Source: Photobacterium sanguinicancri (lineage in GTDB: Bacteria > Pseudomonadota > Gammaproteobacteria > Enterobacterales > Vibrionaceae). Taken from it: a stretch of DNA of 64,000 nucleotides. Within the stretch, counting starts at the first letter, position 1, and each line of letters begins with the position of its first letter. Made by a program: the position numbers and the translations under genes. Positions 44,027 to 52,859 of the stretch are shown here, piece by piece. The notes beneath the pieces are model-generated. The model worked only from the letters and a program-made list of their open reading frames with translations. It was not told the origin of the DNA and ran no database searches. The stretch covers positions 2,480,001-2,544,000 of the forward strand of contig NZ_AP024850.1 in the NCBI RefSeq assembly GCF_024346675.1, written 5' to 3'.

Positions 44027-44111
44027 AATCTTCAATGTAAGCCAGCTATATATAATGATATTCTTATAAAACTGATTTGACCGAGTCCATTGTCAAAATT
44101 CAACGCATACG

Positions 44112-44139
44112 AAAAAGCCCAGCATTTCTGCTGGGCTTT
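44112..44139 (-). terminator. Terminator of the tRNA-Ser operon
   Basis: AAAGCCCAGC (44114-44123) pairs with GCTGGGCTTT (44130-44139), with a TTTTT tail on the minus strand, ten bases after the CCA end. Confidence 0.88.
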
Positions 44140-44148
44140 CTCTTAATG

Positions 44149-44238
44149 TGGCGGAGAGATAGGGATTTGAACCCTAGGACGGGATAAACCGCCGCCGGTT
44201 TTCAAGACCGGTGCTTTCGACCACTCAGCCATCTCTCC
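44149..44238 (-). tRNA. tRNA-Ser(UGA)
   Basis: This 90-nt class II tRNA starts GGAGAGATGGCTGAGTGG, has the anticodon loop CTTGAAA (anticodon UGA), a long variable arm, the T arm GGTTCAAATCC and an encoded CCA end. It reads UCA and related codons. It is the second gene of a two-tRNA operon; a palindrome ATCATCTTAAAAGATGAT fills the 24-base spacer to the first. Confidence 0.95.
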
Positions 44239-44262
44239 GAATTTTATCATCTTAAAAGATGA

Positions 44263-44350
44263 TGGCGGTGAGGGAGGGATTCGAACCCTCGATACGTTGC
44301 CGTATACACGCTTTCCAGGCGTGCTCCTTCAGCCACTCGGACACCTCACC
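44263..44350 (-). tRNA. tRNA-Ser(GGA)
   Basis: This 88-nt class II tRNA starts GGTGAGGTGTCCGAGTGG, has the anticodon loop CTGGAAA (anticodon GGA), a long variable arm, the T arm GGTTCGAATCC and an encoded CCA end. It is the first gene of the operon and reads UCC/UCU codons. Confidence 0.95.
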
Positions 44351-44386
44351 ACATTGTCGGAAACGCTCTGCGTTACGACGGTCGCT

Positions 44387-44415
44387 AATGTAATCAGTTG
44401 GCCGTCTATGGTCAA
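44387..44415 (-). promoter_or_regulatory. tRNA-Ser operon promoter
   Basis: On the minus strand TTGACC (44415-44410) and TACATT (44392-44387) are separated by 17 bases and followed by a G+C-rich discriminator AGCGACC, typical of stringently controlled stable-RNA promoters. Confidence 0.7.
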
Positions 44416-44581
44416 GCATTTTTGTGAATCAAATCACTGCATGACCAGTATTAGATCAAATTGTCGCATCTTACGGCAATCGCTTGTATTTATTCATTGC
44501 TACAATTTAGAATTACGTAAAACTACCCTATTTACACAAACTTGCGCTAGCACTGACGTTTGCGCTTCAAAAGGAAACTGT

Positions 44582-47500
44582 ATGGCGATCTTTAAGCATC
44601 TGCTGATTTCAACGATGCTGTTTTGTTTTTCAGTGTTATCTTGCCATGCTGATGAGCTAACGAATACACAAGAGATATTGACTCAAAAGATTGAGCAACT
44701 CGAACAAGAGCCCAAGACACCAGACACATTAAAGATTTTAGATACTTTCCAAAAAGCGCAACGCCAACTAGAGCAAATAAAAGACTTTAATCGCCAAACC
44801 AAAGATTATCAGCAATTGATGGCTGACTATCCTCGCCTCTCTGATGAACTAAAAGAACAGATCAGTATATTCTCTGTCACTGAGTTTCCGGATTTTACCG
44901 ACTGGAATGCCGATCAACTCACGCTAGAAATGGCGACCCGAGATCAAAAACTACAACAGCTAGAACAAACTCGGAAAACCCAGAAAAATATCTTTTCAGA
45001 TATAGAGCAAGGTATTGATCTCTTCTCTATTCAAACAGAGCAGCTTCGCACAAAAATCAAAGCAACTGAAAATAAAATTCGTGTAGAAACGAATACCAGC
45101 AACAACGCAGATAAGCTGCTAGTACTCGATATTGCAAACCAATATTACATTAGCCAAGTTTACATGCTTGAAGCTGAACAACTCAGTGCGGGTAACCGTC
45201 GTCAATTAGCAAAATTAAGCATTCAACGTATCAATTTAGACATTGAAGCCAGCCAAGCATACCGCAACAACCTGCAAAATATGCTTAATCGTGTTGAGCG
45301 CGCCTCTGTCGATGAAGCTGCAGAACAAAGCGATGAATTACAGAGTGAACTGATGAATCAGCCGACGGAAATCCGTCGATTAGTGCTAACCAATAAGCAA
45401 ATATCTAACGCCCTAACGGCAATGACGACTCAAACAGAGCAAGTTCAGCAGTTACAGCAACAAACCACGGCGCACTTGGCCCAAGTTAGTCGTGCTACGG
45501 AAGAACTAGAGCGCGTGTCGGAATGGCTACGTTTAAGCCCTGCATTTAGTGAAACACTGCGCACTCGCATTAAAGAGCTCCCTGCCAATCCCCCGATTGA
45601 AGTGCTAGACCAGCAAATTGCACAACACCAAATAAAGAAGTACGAATATCAACAACAACTTGATCGCTTAATAGCCCAAGCAAAACTACCAGCATCAAAG
45701 AATTTAACACCCGATCAGCAAAGTACAGAGAAAGAACTTATCGAGGCCAATATCGACTTGCTTAAACAAGTCGTTAATAGCTCTGACAAGATCATTTACC
45801 AAGAAGCTACGCTAAAAGTTGCCTATGACAAACTCAATAATGCATTGACTGAGTTAGCCACTGAATCACAAAAAGAGCTATTTTGGGCCCCTGATACCAA
45901 TAGTCTGAGCTGGAATTTAATTGTAGATACCGTCGAAAAAATCCGCTGGTTCTTTTCTCCATTTCAGTGGGTCAATATTGTTAAGCTTCCAACAGCCCTC
46001 ACTCTGCCTAGTTTCATTTTCACTGCAACCTTTATCGGTTTACTACTCGTTGTAAGCCGCTGGAGCCGTAAACGTTGGAAGGTGCGATTAGAGCGTATCG
46101 AGAAACAAATTGGCAAAGTCACCCTCGACAAATTCCGCTTTAGTTACATTAATGTCCTTATTGCTTTTGTCCTCGCGTGGCCTATTCCACTGTGTGTGAT
46201 TTTACTGGGTAATTTACTCAGTGAAGCATGGCAATACCCATTTTTCCATCATCTTGGTCAGGCTCTCAGCCTACCTCTATCTTTAGTCGTCTTTTGCTTC
46301 ATTCGTGAATTAGTACGTGACAACGGCTTGTTCATTAGCCACTTCAGCTGGGATGAGAAAGTCGTTAAAAATACATTTTCCCATTACCGCACCTTGATGT
46401 GGGTCTACTTTCCCATGATGGTGATCCAAGAATTCACTTTGCTTTATAGTGATGTCGATGTGCGAGCAACCATCGGGCGTCTGGCTTTTATCATCAGTAA
46501 TGTCGCTGTCAGCTATTTCCTTTATAAGTTATGGCGCGACAAAATGCCGATGACTTATGGTGAAGTACCTGAAGGGAAAGCCCACCTACGACATCATTTG
46601 TTCTTTGGGACTTTTATTCTCATTCCGCAAGGACTCAACTACACCGCGCTACTGGGATATTTAAGCTCAGCGCAATCTGTGATGGTGAAACTGGAAGTAT
46701 CTGCATTTATTGGCGTCGTCACCTTACTGATTTACTTCTTAACTAAACGCTTGATGCTGATCCAAAAGCGTCGACTAGCATTTGAACGAGCGAAAACCAA
46801 ACGCCAAGAAATTCTGGCGCAACGCTTAGCGGAAATGAATGAAGAGCGCGAAGAGTTTCATACCAGCAGTGAAATGCAAATTGAAATCGAAGAGCCTGAA
46901 ATTGATCTCGATAAAATCAGTGCTCAATCACTGCGTTTATTGCGATCGTTACTCTTCCTCATTTTTCTCTCAATACTGGCCGTGCTATGGGCTGACCTTT
47001 ATCAAGCCACGACACTATTAGAAGACGTGACCCTATGGGATGTGACCAATACCATCAATGGCATTGACGAACTCAGCGCTATAACCGTCAAAAGTGCCTT
47101 CCTCGCCTTATTGGCCTTTGGTCTAACCGCCGTATTTGCACGAGATTTACCAGCGGCTATGGAGTTATTAATCCTTCAGCATGTAGAGCTCAGCCCAGGT
47201 ACTGGTTACGCACTAACATCACTAACACGTTACATTACTATTTTTGTCGGCATTATTGTCGGTTCAGGCTTAATCGGATTTGATTGGTCAAAGATGCAAT
47301 GGCTTGTGGCAGCTTTAGGTGTCGGGCTTGGTTTTGGCTTACAAGAGATATTCGCCAACTTTATCTCGGGTATTATCATCTTGTTTGAACGACCAATCCG
47401 TATTGGTGATACCGTGACAATTCGCGACCTCACTGGTGTTATCGCTAAAATACAAACTCGCGCAACCACTATTGTAGATTGGGATCGCAAGGAAGTGATT

Positions 47501-47896
47501 GTGCCGAATAAAGCATTTGTAACTGAACAATTTGTTAACTGGTCGCTGTCTGATGCCATTACTCGTGTGACGCTTACAATTAACGTCAAATACATGGCTG
47601 ATAGCGAACTAGTCACTCAACTATTGTTTGATGCTGCCCATGAATGTGAACTTGTTATTGATAACCCAGCACCCGAAGTCTTCTTCCTTGGTCTATCTGC
47701 AGATTGTCAAAACTTTGAAGTACGTGCCTATGCCGCAGAAACGGGGCACCGTCTGAGTCTGACACATGACTTACACTGTCGTATCAAACAGAAATTCATC
47801 CAACACAATATTGATATCGCTCATCCACAGCTAGAAGTCGCTATCAAGAATCAAAAGTCACATCCCTTTGCGCGTAGGCGCTTCGCAAAGACATAA
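44582..47896 (+). CDS. mscM: Large mechanosensitive channel of the MscM/MscK (YjeP) type
   Basis: This protein of 1104 residues has a signal peptide (about 1-20), a long periplasmic coiled-coil domain (about 25-450), a series of membrane helices, and a C-terminal MscS core. The pore helix and following motif read LVAALGVGLGFGLQEIFANFISG, then FERPIRIGDTVTI, and DWDRKEVIVPNKAFVTEQFVNWS. Details such as FANF and CELVIDNPAPEVFF match E. coli MscM (YjeP, 1107 residues) better than MscK. The ATG at 44582 has AAAGGA upstream and is followed by the signal peptide; longer frames would run into tRNA genes. It protects against hypo-osmotic shock. Confidence 0.9.
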   Translation: MAIFKHLLISTMLFCFSVLSCHADELTNTQEILTQKIEQLEQEPKTPDTLKILDTFQKAQRQLEQIKDFNRQTKDYQQLMADYPRLSDELKEQISIFSVTEFPDFTDWNADQLTLEMATRDQKLQQLEQTRKTQKNIFSDIEQGIDLFSIQTEQLRTKIKATENKIRVETNTSNNADKLLVLDIANQYYISQVYMLEAEQLSAGNRRQLAKLSIQRINLDIEASQAYRNNLQNMLNRVERASVDEAAEQSDELQSELMNQPTEIRRLVLTNKQISNALTAMTTQTEQVQQLQQQTTAHLAQVSRATEELERVSEWLRLSPAFSETLRTRIKELPANPPIEVLDQQIAQHQIKKYEYQQQLDRLIAQAKLPASKNLTPDQQSTEKELIEANIDLLKQVVNSSDKIIYQEATLKVAYDKLNNALTELATESQKELFWAPDTNSLSWNLIVDTVEKIRWFFSPFQWVNIVKLPTALTLPSFIFTATFIGLLLVVSRWSRKRWKVRLERIEKQIGKVTLDKFRFSYINVLIAFVLAWPIPLCVILLGNLLSEAWQYPFFHHLGQALSLPLSLVVFCFIRELVRDNGLFISHFSWDEKVVKNTFSHYRTLMWVYFPMMVIQEFTLLYSDVDVRATIGRLAFIISNVAVSYFLYKLWRDKMPMTYGEVPEGKAHLRHHLFFGTFILIPQGLNYTALLGYLSSAQSVMVKLEVSAFIGVVTLLIYFLTKRLMLIQKRRLAFERAKTKRQEILAQRLAEMNEEREEFHTSSEMQIEIEEPEIDLDKISAQSLRLLRSLLFLIFLSILAVLWADLYQATTLLEDVTLWDVTNTINGIDELSAITVKSAFLALLAFGLTAVFARDLPAAMELLILQHVELSPGTGYALTSLTRYITIFVGIIVGSGLIGFDWSKMQWLVAALGVGLGFGLQEIFANFISGIIILFERPIRIGDTVTIRDLTGVIAKIQTRATTIVDWDRKEVIVPNKAFVTEQFVNWSLSDAITRVTLTINVKYMADSELVTQLLFDAAHECELVIDNPAPEVFFLGLSADCQNFEVRAYAAETGHRLSLTHDLHCRIKQKFIQHNIDIAHPQLEVAIKNQKSHPFARRRFAKT

Positions 47897-47926
47897 ACGC
47901 AGCAATAAATGGCAATAAACAAGGTC

Positions 47927-47954
47927 AAAAAAGGTGCCGCATGGCACCTTTTTT
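47927..47954. terminator. Bidirectional terminator between mscM and alaE
   Basis: AAAAAAGGTGCC (47927-47938) pairs with GGCACCTTTTTT (47943-47954) with a four-base loop and U tails on both strands. Confidence 0.9.
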
Positions 47955-48011
47955 ATATCTGGATCATATATCAAGCTTTAATCAATTCAGATTTGCCTGT
48001 GTAAAAATAGA

Positions 48012-48473
48012 TCACTGAGCGTGGTAGTAACCCGGTACTTTGAACATTTTACGACAAGCATCTAAAAAGTGGCCGTAAACCACGCCAAGTGCACCAGAGA
48101 CAACCGCGTTACTCGCAACTGCTTTCATGATTTGGTCTGTATCCGCACCAACCACTAGCAATATCATTGCGTACACCGGTGACTGGAATAGTACGTAAGC
48201 CAACATATCAGCCACACTACGCATCCAACCTGATGTTGATAAGCGCTTACCCGCACGCAGCATTGCATCGCGAAATACGCCATAAGGCCATGCAATCGCA
48301 ATATTAATCGGGATAGACAAAGTACGTGACGCAAGCGACTGCTCTAACGTCATACCAGAAATAAACACTTCAATTAGCATGCCTGCAATAAAGCTAAAAA
48401 TAACCATTGCGAATGTATCGGCTGCTGCATTTCGGATATTGAATGAATTTTTAACTGACACACGCCCTCTCAT
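48012..48473 (-). CDS. alaE: L-alanine exporter AlaE
   Basis: This 153-residue inner-membrane protein has four helices and matches E. coli AlaE (149 residues) in [45 protein letters not shown] and the C-terminal [11 protein letters not shown]. It exports L-alanine and prevents its toxic build-up. The start ATG at 48471-48473 lacks a clear Shine-Dalgarno and is directly preceded by a short hairpin ACTGCA-CCA-TGCAGT (48475-48489). It is a single-gene unit. Confidence 0.93.
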   Translation of the reverse strand: MRGRVSVKNSFNIRNAAADTFAMVIFSFIAGMLIEVFISGMTLEQSLASRTLSIPINIAIAWPYGVFRDAMLRAGKRLSTSGWMRSVADMLAYVLFQSPVYAMILLVVGADTDQIMKAVASNAVVSGALGVVYGHFLDACRKMFKVPGYYHAQ

Positions 48474-48474
48474 A

Positions 48475-49089
48475 ACTGCACCATGCAGTGATAAAAACCA
48501 GATAAATTAATGATAATGGTTAGATAAACCAGATATATAAAACAAGGCAGTTTATTTGCGTATTTGAACAGCTTTTAGACGAAATATGGCACTGAAGTTG
48601 AAATTAAAAACTGTATTTACTGCTGACTTTATAAATTTTTTTGGCAGAAAACGCCAAGAACACAACACTCACGTGCCACACTACAATCCAAACGCTCATT
48701 TCTTATAGTTAAGTCAGCAAACAACACCATTTTTGATCAGGTTAACCACCACTTTTAATGGGTTTAATAATTAATTCACACAAATGATGTGTTTATTCAA
48801 TTTAACACTAATGAAACATTACTTTTTGTTCATAAGATGATGAAATTTCATAATAATGACAACTCAAACCAAGATCACACTTTCTATTTATAGGCTGCAT
48901 CCCCTTCATATGAACATCAAAATAGTGTTTTTTACATGCTCTCATGGAATTACCATCTGGCATTGTAGTTTTCCCATATTTAGCAATGGTGCTTTTTATC
49001 TATGAAATACCCTGTGTTTTCTGAATCGTCTTCTCATACTCAAATGGACTCGGTCCATCAAGCCCGGTTCTTTTCCAATTATCAGGCAC
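48475..49089. other. Intergenic region between alaE and pepE
   Basis: The gap is A+T-rich and contains the alaE leader hairpin, a perfect 12-base palindrome ATGAAATTTCAT near 48840, and a 34-codon plus-strand frame at 49002-49106 without a good ribosome-binding site. No other gene is visible. Confidence 0.45.
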
Positions 49090-49116
49090 AAAAAAGGCAG
49101 GCTTAATAGCCTGCCT
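49085..49116 (-). terminator. Terminator of the dcuC-pepE operon
   Basis: AGGCAGGC (49095-49102) pairs with GCCTGCCT (49109-49116), followed by TTTTTT on the minus strand. Confidence 0.85.
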
Positions 49117-49138
49117 ATAAATTGCTTATATCTTGTAA

Positions 49139-49876
49139 TTAACAGCTATGATCCATTAAGAACTGAATGTCTTGACCTTCAGTGTAATAAACTGGCTCAT
49201 TACCATAGCTAAATAGCTTCAAATCTTTACCGTTGGCACTGTGGTAGCTTAACTCACCATCGCGCAGGTGTAGCCATGTTCCTTCAGGAATACCAATCAC
49301 AGGCTCATGCTTATTCACTTCAAGGAACTCTTGAATGCGCTCATCACGGGTTTCACCGTTATGGCCTTCAACTTTCGCTTCCAAGTAATGTGGATTAATT
49401 TGGAACGGCACAAGGTTCAGTGACGGTAAAATAGCACCTGTAATAATCGGCATATCATTAGTAGTGCGAATCGTAGGGCAAGCAATGTTAGTACCTGCGC
49501 TCCAGCCAATGTATGGCACACCAAGGTCTAATACCGCTCTACGAATCGGGCCCACTAAGCCTAAATCATGTAATGTTTTGTTTAGTACCCAAGTGTTACC
49601 ACCGCTCACTAAAATACCGTCTGCTGCTTTTAACGCAGCAACAGGGTCTTTCGCTTGATGAAGACCTGTTACTTTACAATCTAGTCCAAGTGCATCAAAC
49701 GTTTGCTGTACCATAGCAACGCGATCATCATGGCTTGAGCGAATCACCGCATACGGAATCAGTACCCAATTTTTGGCACCAGTACGCTTCACTTGCTCAA
49801 TAATTGCTTCACTCGCAAAACCCATTACATGGTCATTTCCGGCAATTTTGCCGTTGCTTAACATTAAAATATCCAT
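49139..49876 (-). CDS. pepE: Dipeptidase E (alpha-aspartyl dipeptidase)
   Basis: This 245-residue serine peptidase of family S51 hydrolyses dipeptides with N-terminal aspartate. The nucleophile S126 (GWSAGTN), D141 (TTNDMP) and H163 (NPHY) match Salmonella PepE S120, D135 and H157 at constant offset. It follows a DcuC-family transporter gene by 11 bases and is surely co-transcribed with it, suggesting joint use of aspartyl dipeptides or release of aspartate for fumarate respiration. Confidence 0.92.
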   Translation of the reverse strand: MDILMLSNGKIAGNDHVMGFASEAIIEQVKRTGAKNWVLIPYAVIRSSHDDRVAMVQQTFDALGLDCKVTGLHQAKDPVAALKAADGILVSGGNTWVLNKTLHDLGLVGPIRRAVLDLGVPYIGWSAGTNIACPTIRTTNDMPIITGAILPSLNLVPFQINPHYLEAKVEGHNGETRDERIQEFLEVNKHEPVIGIPEGTWLHLRDGELSYHSANGKDLKLFSYGNEPVYYTEGQDIQFLMDHSC

Positions 49877-49887
49877 CTTTCTTATCC

Positions 49888-51267
49888 TTACGAGTATTTG
49901 AATACAGCCAGTACAAGTACCACCAGCATGCTGCTGATCATAGGTACTGACGTACGTTTAATTACATCAATCGGTGTAATGTTCGCCATACCAGAAACGG
50001 TAATGATTACACCAGCGACTGGAGACATAGTACGGCCGATACCAGCAGCAAATAGAATTGGTACTAATGGTAGTAACGGGTTTACACCAAAGTCTGTCGC
50101 AATTTGCGGCACAATTGGGATGAATGCCATTACAGGCGCATTACCTGAACCGGTAATAAATGCCGTTAACAAAATAAAGCCAGAGAACACAACAACGATA
50201 CCACTTGGACCTAAATCAAATGACTTAGCAGTATCGATCAGTGCCGTGATTGCCCCAATGTTATTCAAACCAGCAGAGAAGAATTCAGCCGCAATCATTA
50301 AGGTTAAAACGCTAGCAAAAATCATCCCTGTACCTTTCAACCATGCTTCAAAGTTATTGAATGCACGTTGAATAGAACGGAAACGGATCGCTTCAATCAC
50401 GATACAGATCGTAATAGTCGACATCATCGCGATAGGAATGGTCATGGTAATAGATTCCATCACCATGCTTGAGAAACCAAACAAGAACACAAATGGCAAT
50501 ACAGGCAGTAACGCGTAGAAACCCGGTACTTGATCATTGTCATCATGTTGCTTTTCTAATGTTTGTAAATATTTACCGCGATCTTGTGCCGGATCGTATC
50601 CTTCACGTTTGTCACAGTAACGCTGCCAAGCGATGTTTACCAGCGGAATAGAAACAAGTAGTAACAATTGGAAAACGGTTTGGTGGTTAACCACGAAATC
50701 CATAATTTCAACGTTAATCGCATTGGCACCAATAACGGCATTGATCTGGCCTGGACCATACTCCCACGCAGTCGGGATAACAATGGTTGCAACCGCCGTT
50801 TTTGCACTCACACCCGCATTACGCAGTACTGGGTATAACGTACCCATCAATAGCAATGATAATGATGTGGCCCCAGTAATAAACACATACATGATAGAAA
50901 CAAACACCAGCACTAACGCAAGCAATACATATGGGCTTTTAACGGCCATTACTGGGCGTGATGTCGACTTAACCAAGGCTTGAGAAGCCCCGATGTGGTT
51001 TAGGTATGTTGACACACCCGCAATAGATACCAGTGTTAAACCAACTTTGCCTAGACGGCTGTTGGTAATTTCAGTAAAGCGCTGCCAAAGATCAAAAAAC
51101 AAGGCACCTTGCGTTTTACCATCAGCCAGCACAGGCGATATATCCATAATTTGTGCAAAAGCTAATAGTAATAAGCCAGCCGTGATCAGCGTTGCTTGTG
51201 GGTTAAACTTTTTAAGCATCGAATACGCCACAAGGCCGACGATAGCAAGGGTGAATAAATATTCCAT
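49888..51267 (-). CDS. DcuC-family C4-dicarboxylate (or dipeptide) transporter
   Basis: This protein of 459 residues has about twelve helices and belongs to the DcuC family, with TTGSGNAP-like FITGSGNAPVMAF, IGRTMSPVAGVIITVSGMA and IKRTSVPM in the C-terminal half. DcuC in E. coli exchanges succinate for fumarate or aspartate anaerobically. The ATG at 51265-51267 is preferred because GGAGAG lies ten bases upstream; a TTG at 51285 overlaps that Shine-Dalgarno. Coupling with pepE makes an aspartate- or aspartyl-peptide-related substrate attractive. Confidence 0.85.
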   Translation of the reverse strand: MEYLFTLAIVGLVAYSMLKKFNPQATLITAGLLLLAFAQIMDISPVLADGKTQGALFFDLWQRFTEITNSRLGKVGLTLVSIAGVSTYLNHIGASQALVKSTSRPVMAVKSPYVLLALVLVFVSIMYVFITGATSLSLLLMGTLYPVLRNAGVSAKTAVATIVIPTAWEYGPGQINAVIGANAINVEIMDFVVNHQTVFQLLLLVSIPLVNIAWQRYCDKREGYDPAQDRGKYLQTLEKQHDDNDQVPGFYALLPVLPFVFLFGFSSMVMESITMTIPIAMMSTITICIVIEAIRFRSIQRAFNNFEAWLKGTGMIFASVLTLMIAAEFFSAGLNNIGAITALIDTAKSFDLGPSGIVVVFSGFILLTAFITGSGNAPVMAFIPIVPQIATDFGVNPLLPLVPILFAAGIGRTMSPVAGVIITVSGMANITPIDVIKRTSVPMISSMLVVLVLAVFKYS

Positions 51268-51695
51268 AAAATCAAGACTCTCCAATTATTTGCTCGGCAA
51301 TACTGCCTAACAATGCACTGTGAAATTTTGACCTATGGCACATAAACAACACCAAACACTGCTAGAGAGTGCTTATTGCTATATGTATCACTAAATTTTG
51401 CTCATACCGCAAAATTTTAAATACAGCCAAGTTACATTAGACAACCTCTCGCATATACAAGTACGCAACATGATGAAGACCGCCAAAAATATGCTCTGCA
51501 AACAGATGTGAATAAATGCGCCATCAACTGACTTTCCACGTAAAAAATCATAACAAGCTATTCATTTATCACTACATGGCGGTCGTTTAATGCTTAAAGA
51601 AACAGCACTCTTGAAAAACCCTGCAAGAGAGGTGTTGTTATCGCTTGCCCAAAGTCAGATAATATGCAGATCTCTTTCAAAATAATTAAGACGGT
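51268..51695. other. Divergent region between dcuC-pepE and rnf operons
   Basis: This gap of 428 bases holds the two divergent promoters. No FNR, Fur or CRP consensus strong enough to report was seen, and no small gene. Confidence 0.5.
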
Positions 51696-52277
51696 ATGAC
51701 TGAATACCTGCTATTACTTGTCGGCACAGTGCTGGTTAACAACTTTGTGCTAGTCAAATTTTTAGGCTTATGCCCTTTTATGGGTGTATCTAAAAAACTG
51801 GAAACTGCAATTGGTATGGGCTTAGCCACGACCTTCGTGCTAACGCTCGCATCTGTGTGTGCGTATTTGGTTGAAACCTACATCTTGGTTCCCCTTGGCA
51901 TTCAATACTTGCGTACGCTTAGCTTTATCCTTGTGATTGCGGTTGTGGTGCAATTCACGGAAATGGTCGTACACAAAACCAGCCCAACGCTTTACCGTTT
52001 GCTGGGCATTTTCTTACCGCTAATCACCACTAACTGTGCCGTTTTAGGTGTTGCCCTACTTAACATCAATGAGCGACACAATTTCACCGAATCTGTTATT
52101 TATGGATTTGGTGCTGCGGTGGGCTTCTCGTTAGTGCTGATTCTATTCGCGTCGATGCGCGAACGTATTGCAGCCGCCGATGTACCAGAACCATTTAAAG
52201 GTGCATCTATTGCAATGATCACTGCTGGATTAATGTCGTTGGCTTTCATGGGCTTTACTGGATTGGTGAAACTGTAA
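51696..52277 (+). CDS. rnfA: Rnf/Rsx complex membrane subunit A
   Basis: This six-helix inner-membrane subunit of 193 residues ([29 protein letters not shown]) belongs to the Rnf ferredoxin:NAD+ oxidoreductase. It is homologous to RnfE and to NqrE and carries the conserved Cys of the membrane Fe-S site in GLCPF and TNCAVLG. It is the first gene of rnfABCDGE-nth, with rnfB starting one base after its stop. The complex couples electron transfer to ion translocation or keeps SoxR reduced. Confidence 0.96.
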   Translation: MTEYLLLLVGTVLVNNFVLVKFLGLCPFMGVSKKLETAIGMGLATTFVLTLASVCAYLVETYILVPLGIQYLRTLSFILVIAVVVQFTEMVVHKTSPTLYRLLGIFLPLITTNCAVLGVALLNINERHNFTESVIYGFGAAVGFSLVLILFASMRERIAAADVPEPFKGASIAMITAGLMSLAFMGFTGLVKL

Positions 52278-52278
52278 T

Positions 52279-52857
52279 ATGAGCGGAATTTTAATTGCAG
52301 TAATTGCAATCGCCGTACTTGCCGCCATTTTTGGTTTGATTTTGGGTTTTGCCTCTATTCGATTTAAGGTCGAAGCGGACCCTATTGTCGAGCAAGTCGA
52401 TGCTATCTTGCCGCAAACACAATGTGGCCAATGTGGTTACCCAGGCTGTCGCCCTTATGCAGAGGCAATCGCGAATGGTGACGACATCAACAAATGTCCT
52501 CCCGGCGGCCAAGCTACTATCGAAAAACTGGCCGATCTTATGGGTGTCGACGTACCAGACGCCGCCCATGACGAAGCGTTATCAATTAAGAAAGTAGCCT
52601 TTATCCACGAAGATATGTGCATTGGCTGCACCAAATGTATTCAAGCATGCCCTGTCGATGCCATTGTTGGCGGCACTAAAGCATTACACACTGTCATTAA
52701 AGATGAATGTACCGGCTGTGACTTGTGTGTTGCACCTTGTCCTACCGACTGTATTGAAATGATCCCAGTCGAAACAACGCCAGACAGTTGGAAGTGGAAT
52801 CTAAACCAGATCCCCGTTGTAAACCTTCCTGCAGAACCGAGCGACAAGGTAGAGTAA
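52279..52857 (+). CDS. rnfB: Rnf/Rsx complex Fe-S subunit B
   Basis: This 192-residue protein has an N-terminal membrane helix, a 4Fe-4S motif [17 protein letters not shown] (about 49-65) and two ferredoxin-type clusters ([15 protein letters not shown] and [15 protein letters not shown]). It passes electrons between soluble ferredoxin-like donors and the membrane core. The length matches E. coli RsxB (192). Confidence 0.96.
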   Translation: MSGILIAVIAIAVLAAIFGLILGFASIRFKVEADPIVEQVDAILPQTQCGQCGYPGCRPYAEAIANGDDINKCPPGGQATIEKLADLMGVDVPDAAHDEALSIKKVAFIHEDMCIGCTKCIQACPVDAIVGGTKALHTVIKDECTGCDLCVAPCPTDCIEMIPVETTPDSWKWNLNQIPVVNLPAEPSDKVE

Positions 52858-52859
52858 CC

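Noticed and set aside
44297..44581. N-terminal extension of the mechanosensitive channel frame
   Set aside because: It would translate through the tRNA-Ser(GGA) gene and its promoter; the ATG at 44582 has a Shine-Dalgarno and a signal peptide.
44078..49055. The 13-mer AATGGACTCGGTC shared by the tRNA-Ser downstream region and the pepE downstream region
   Set aside because: In 64 kb on both strands, dozens of shared 13-mers are expected by chance.
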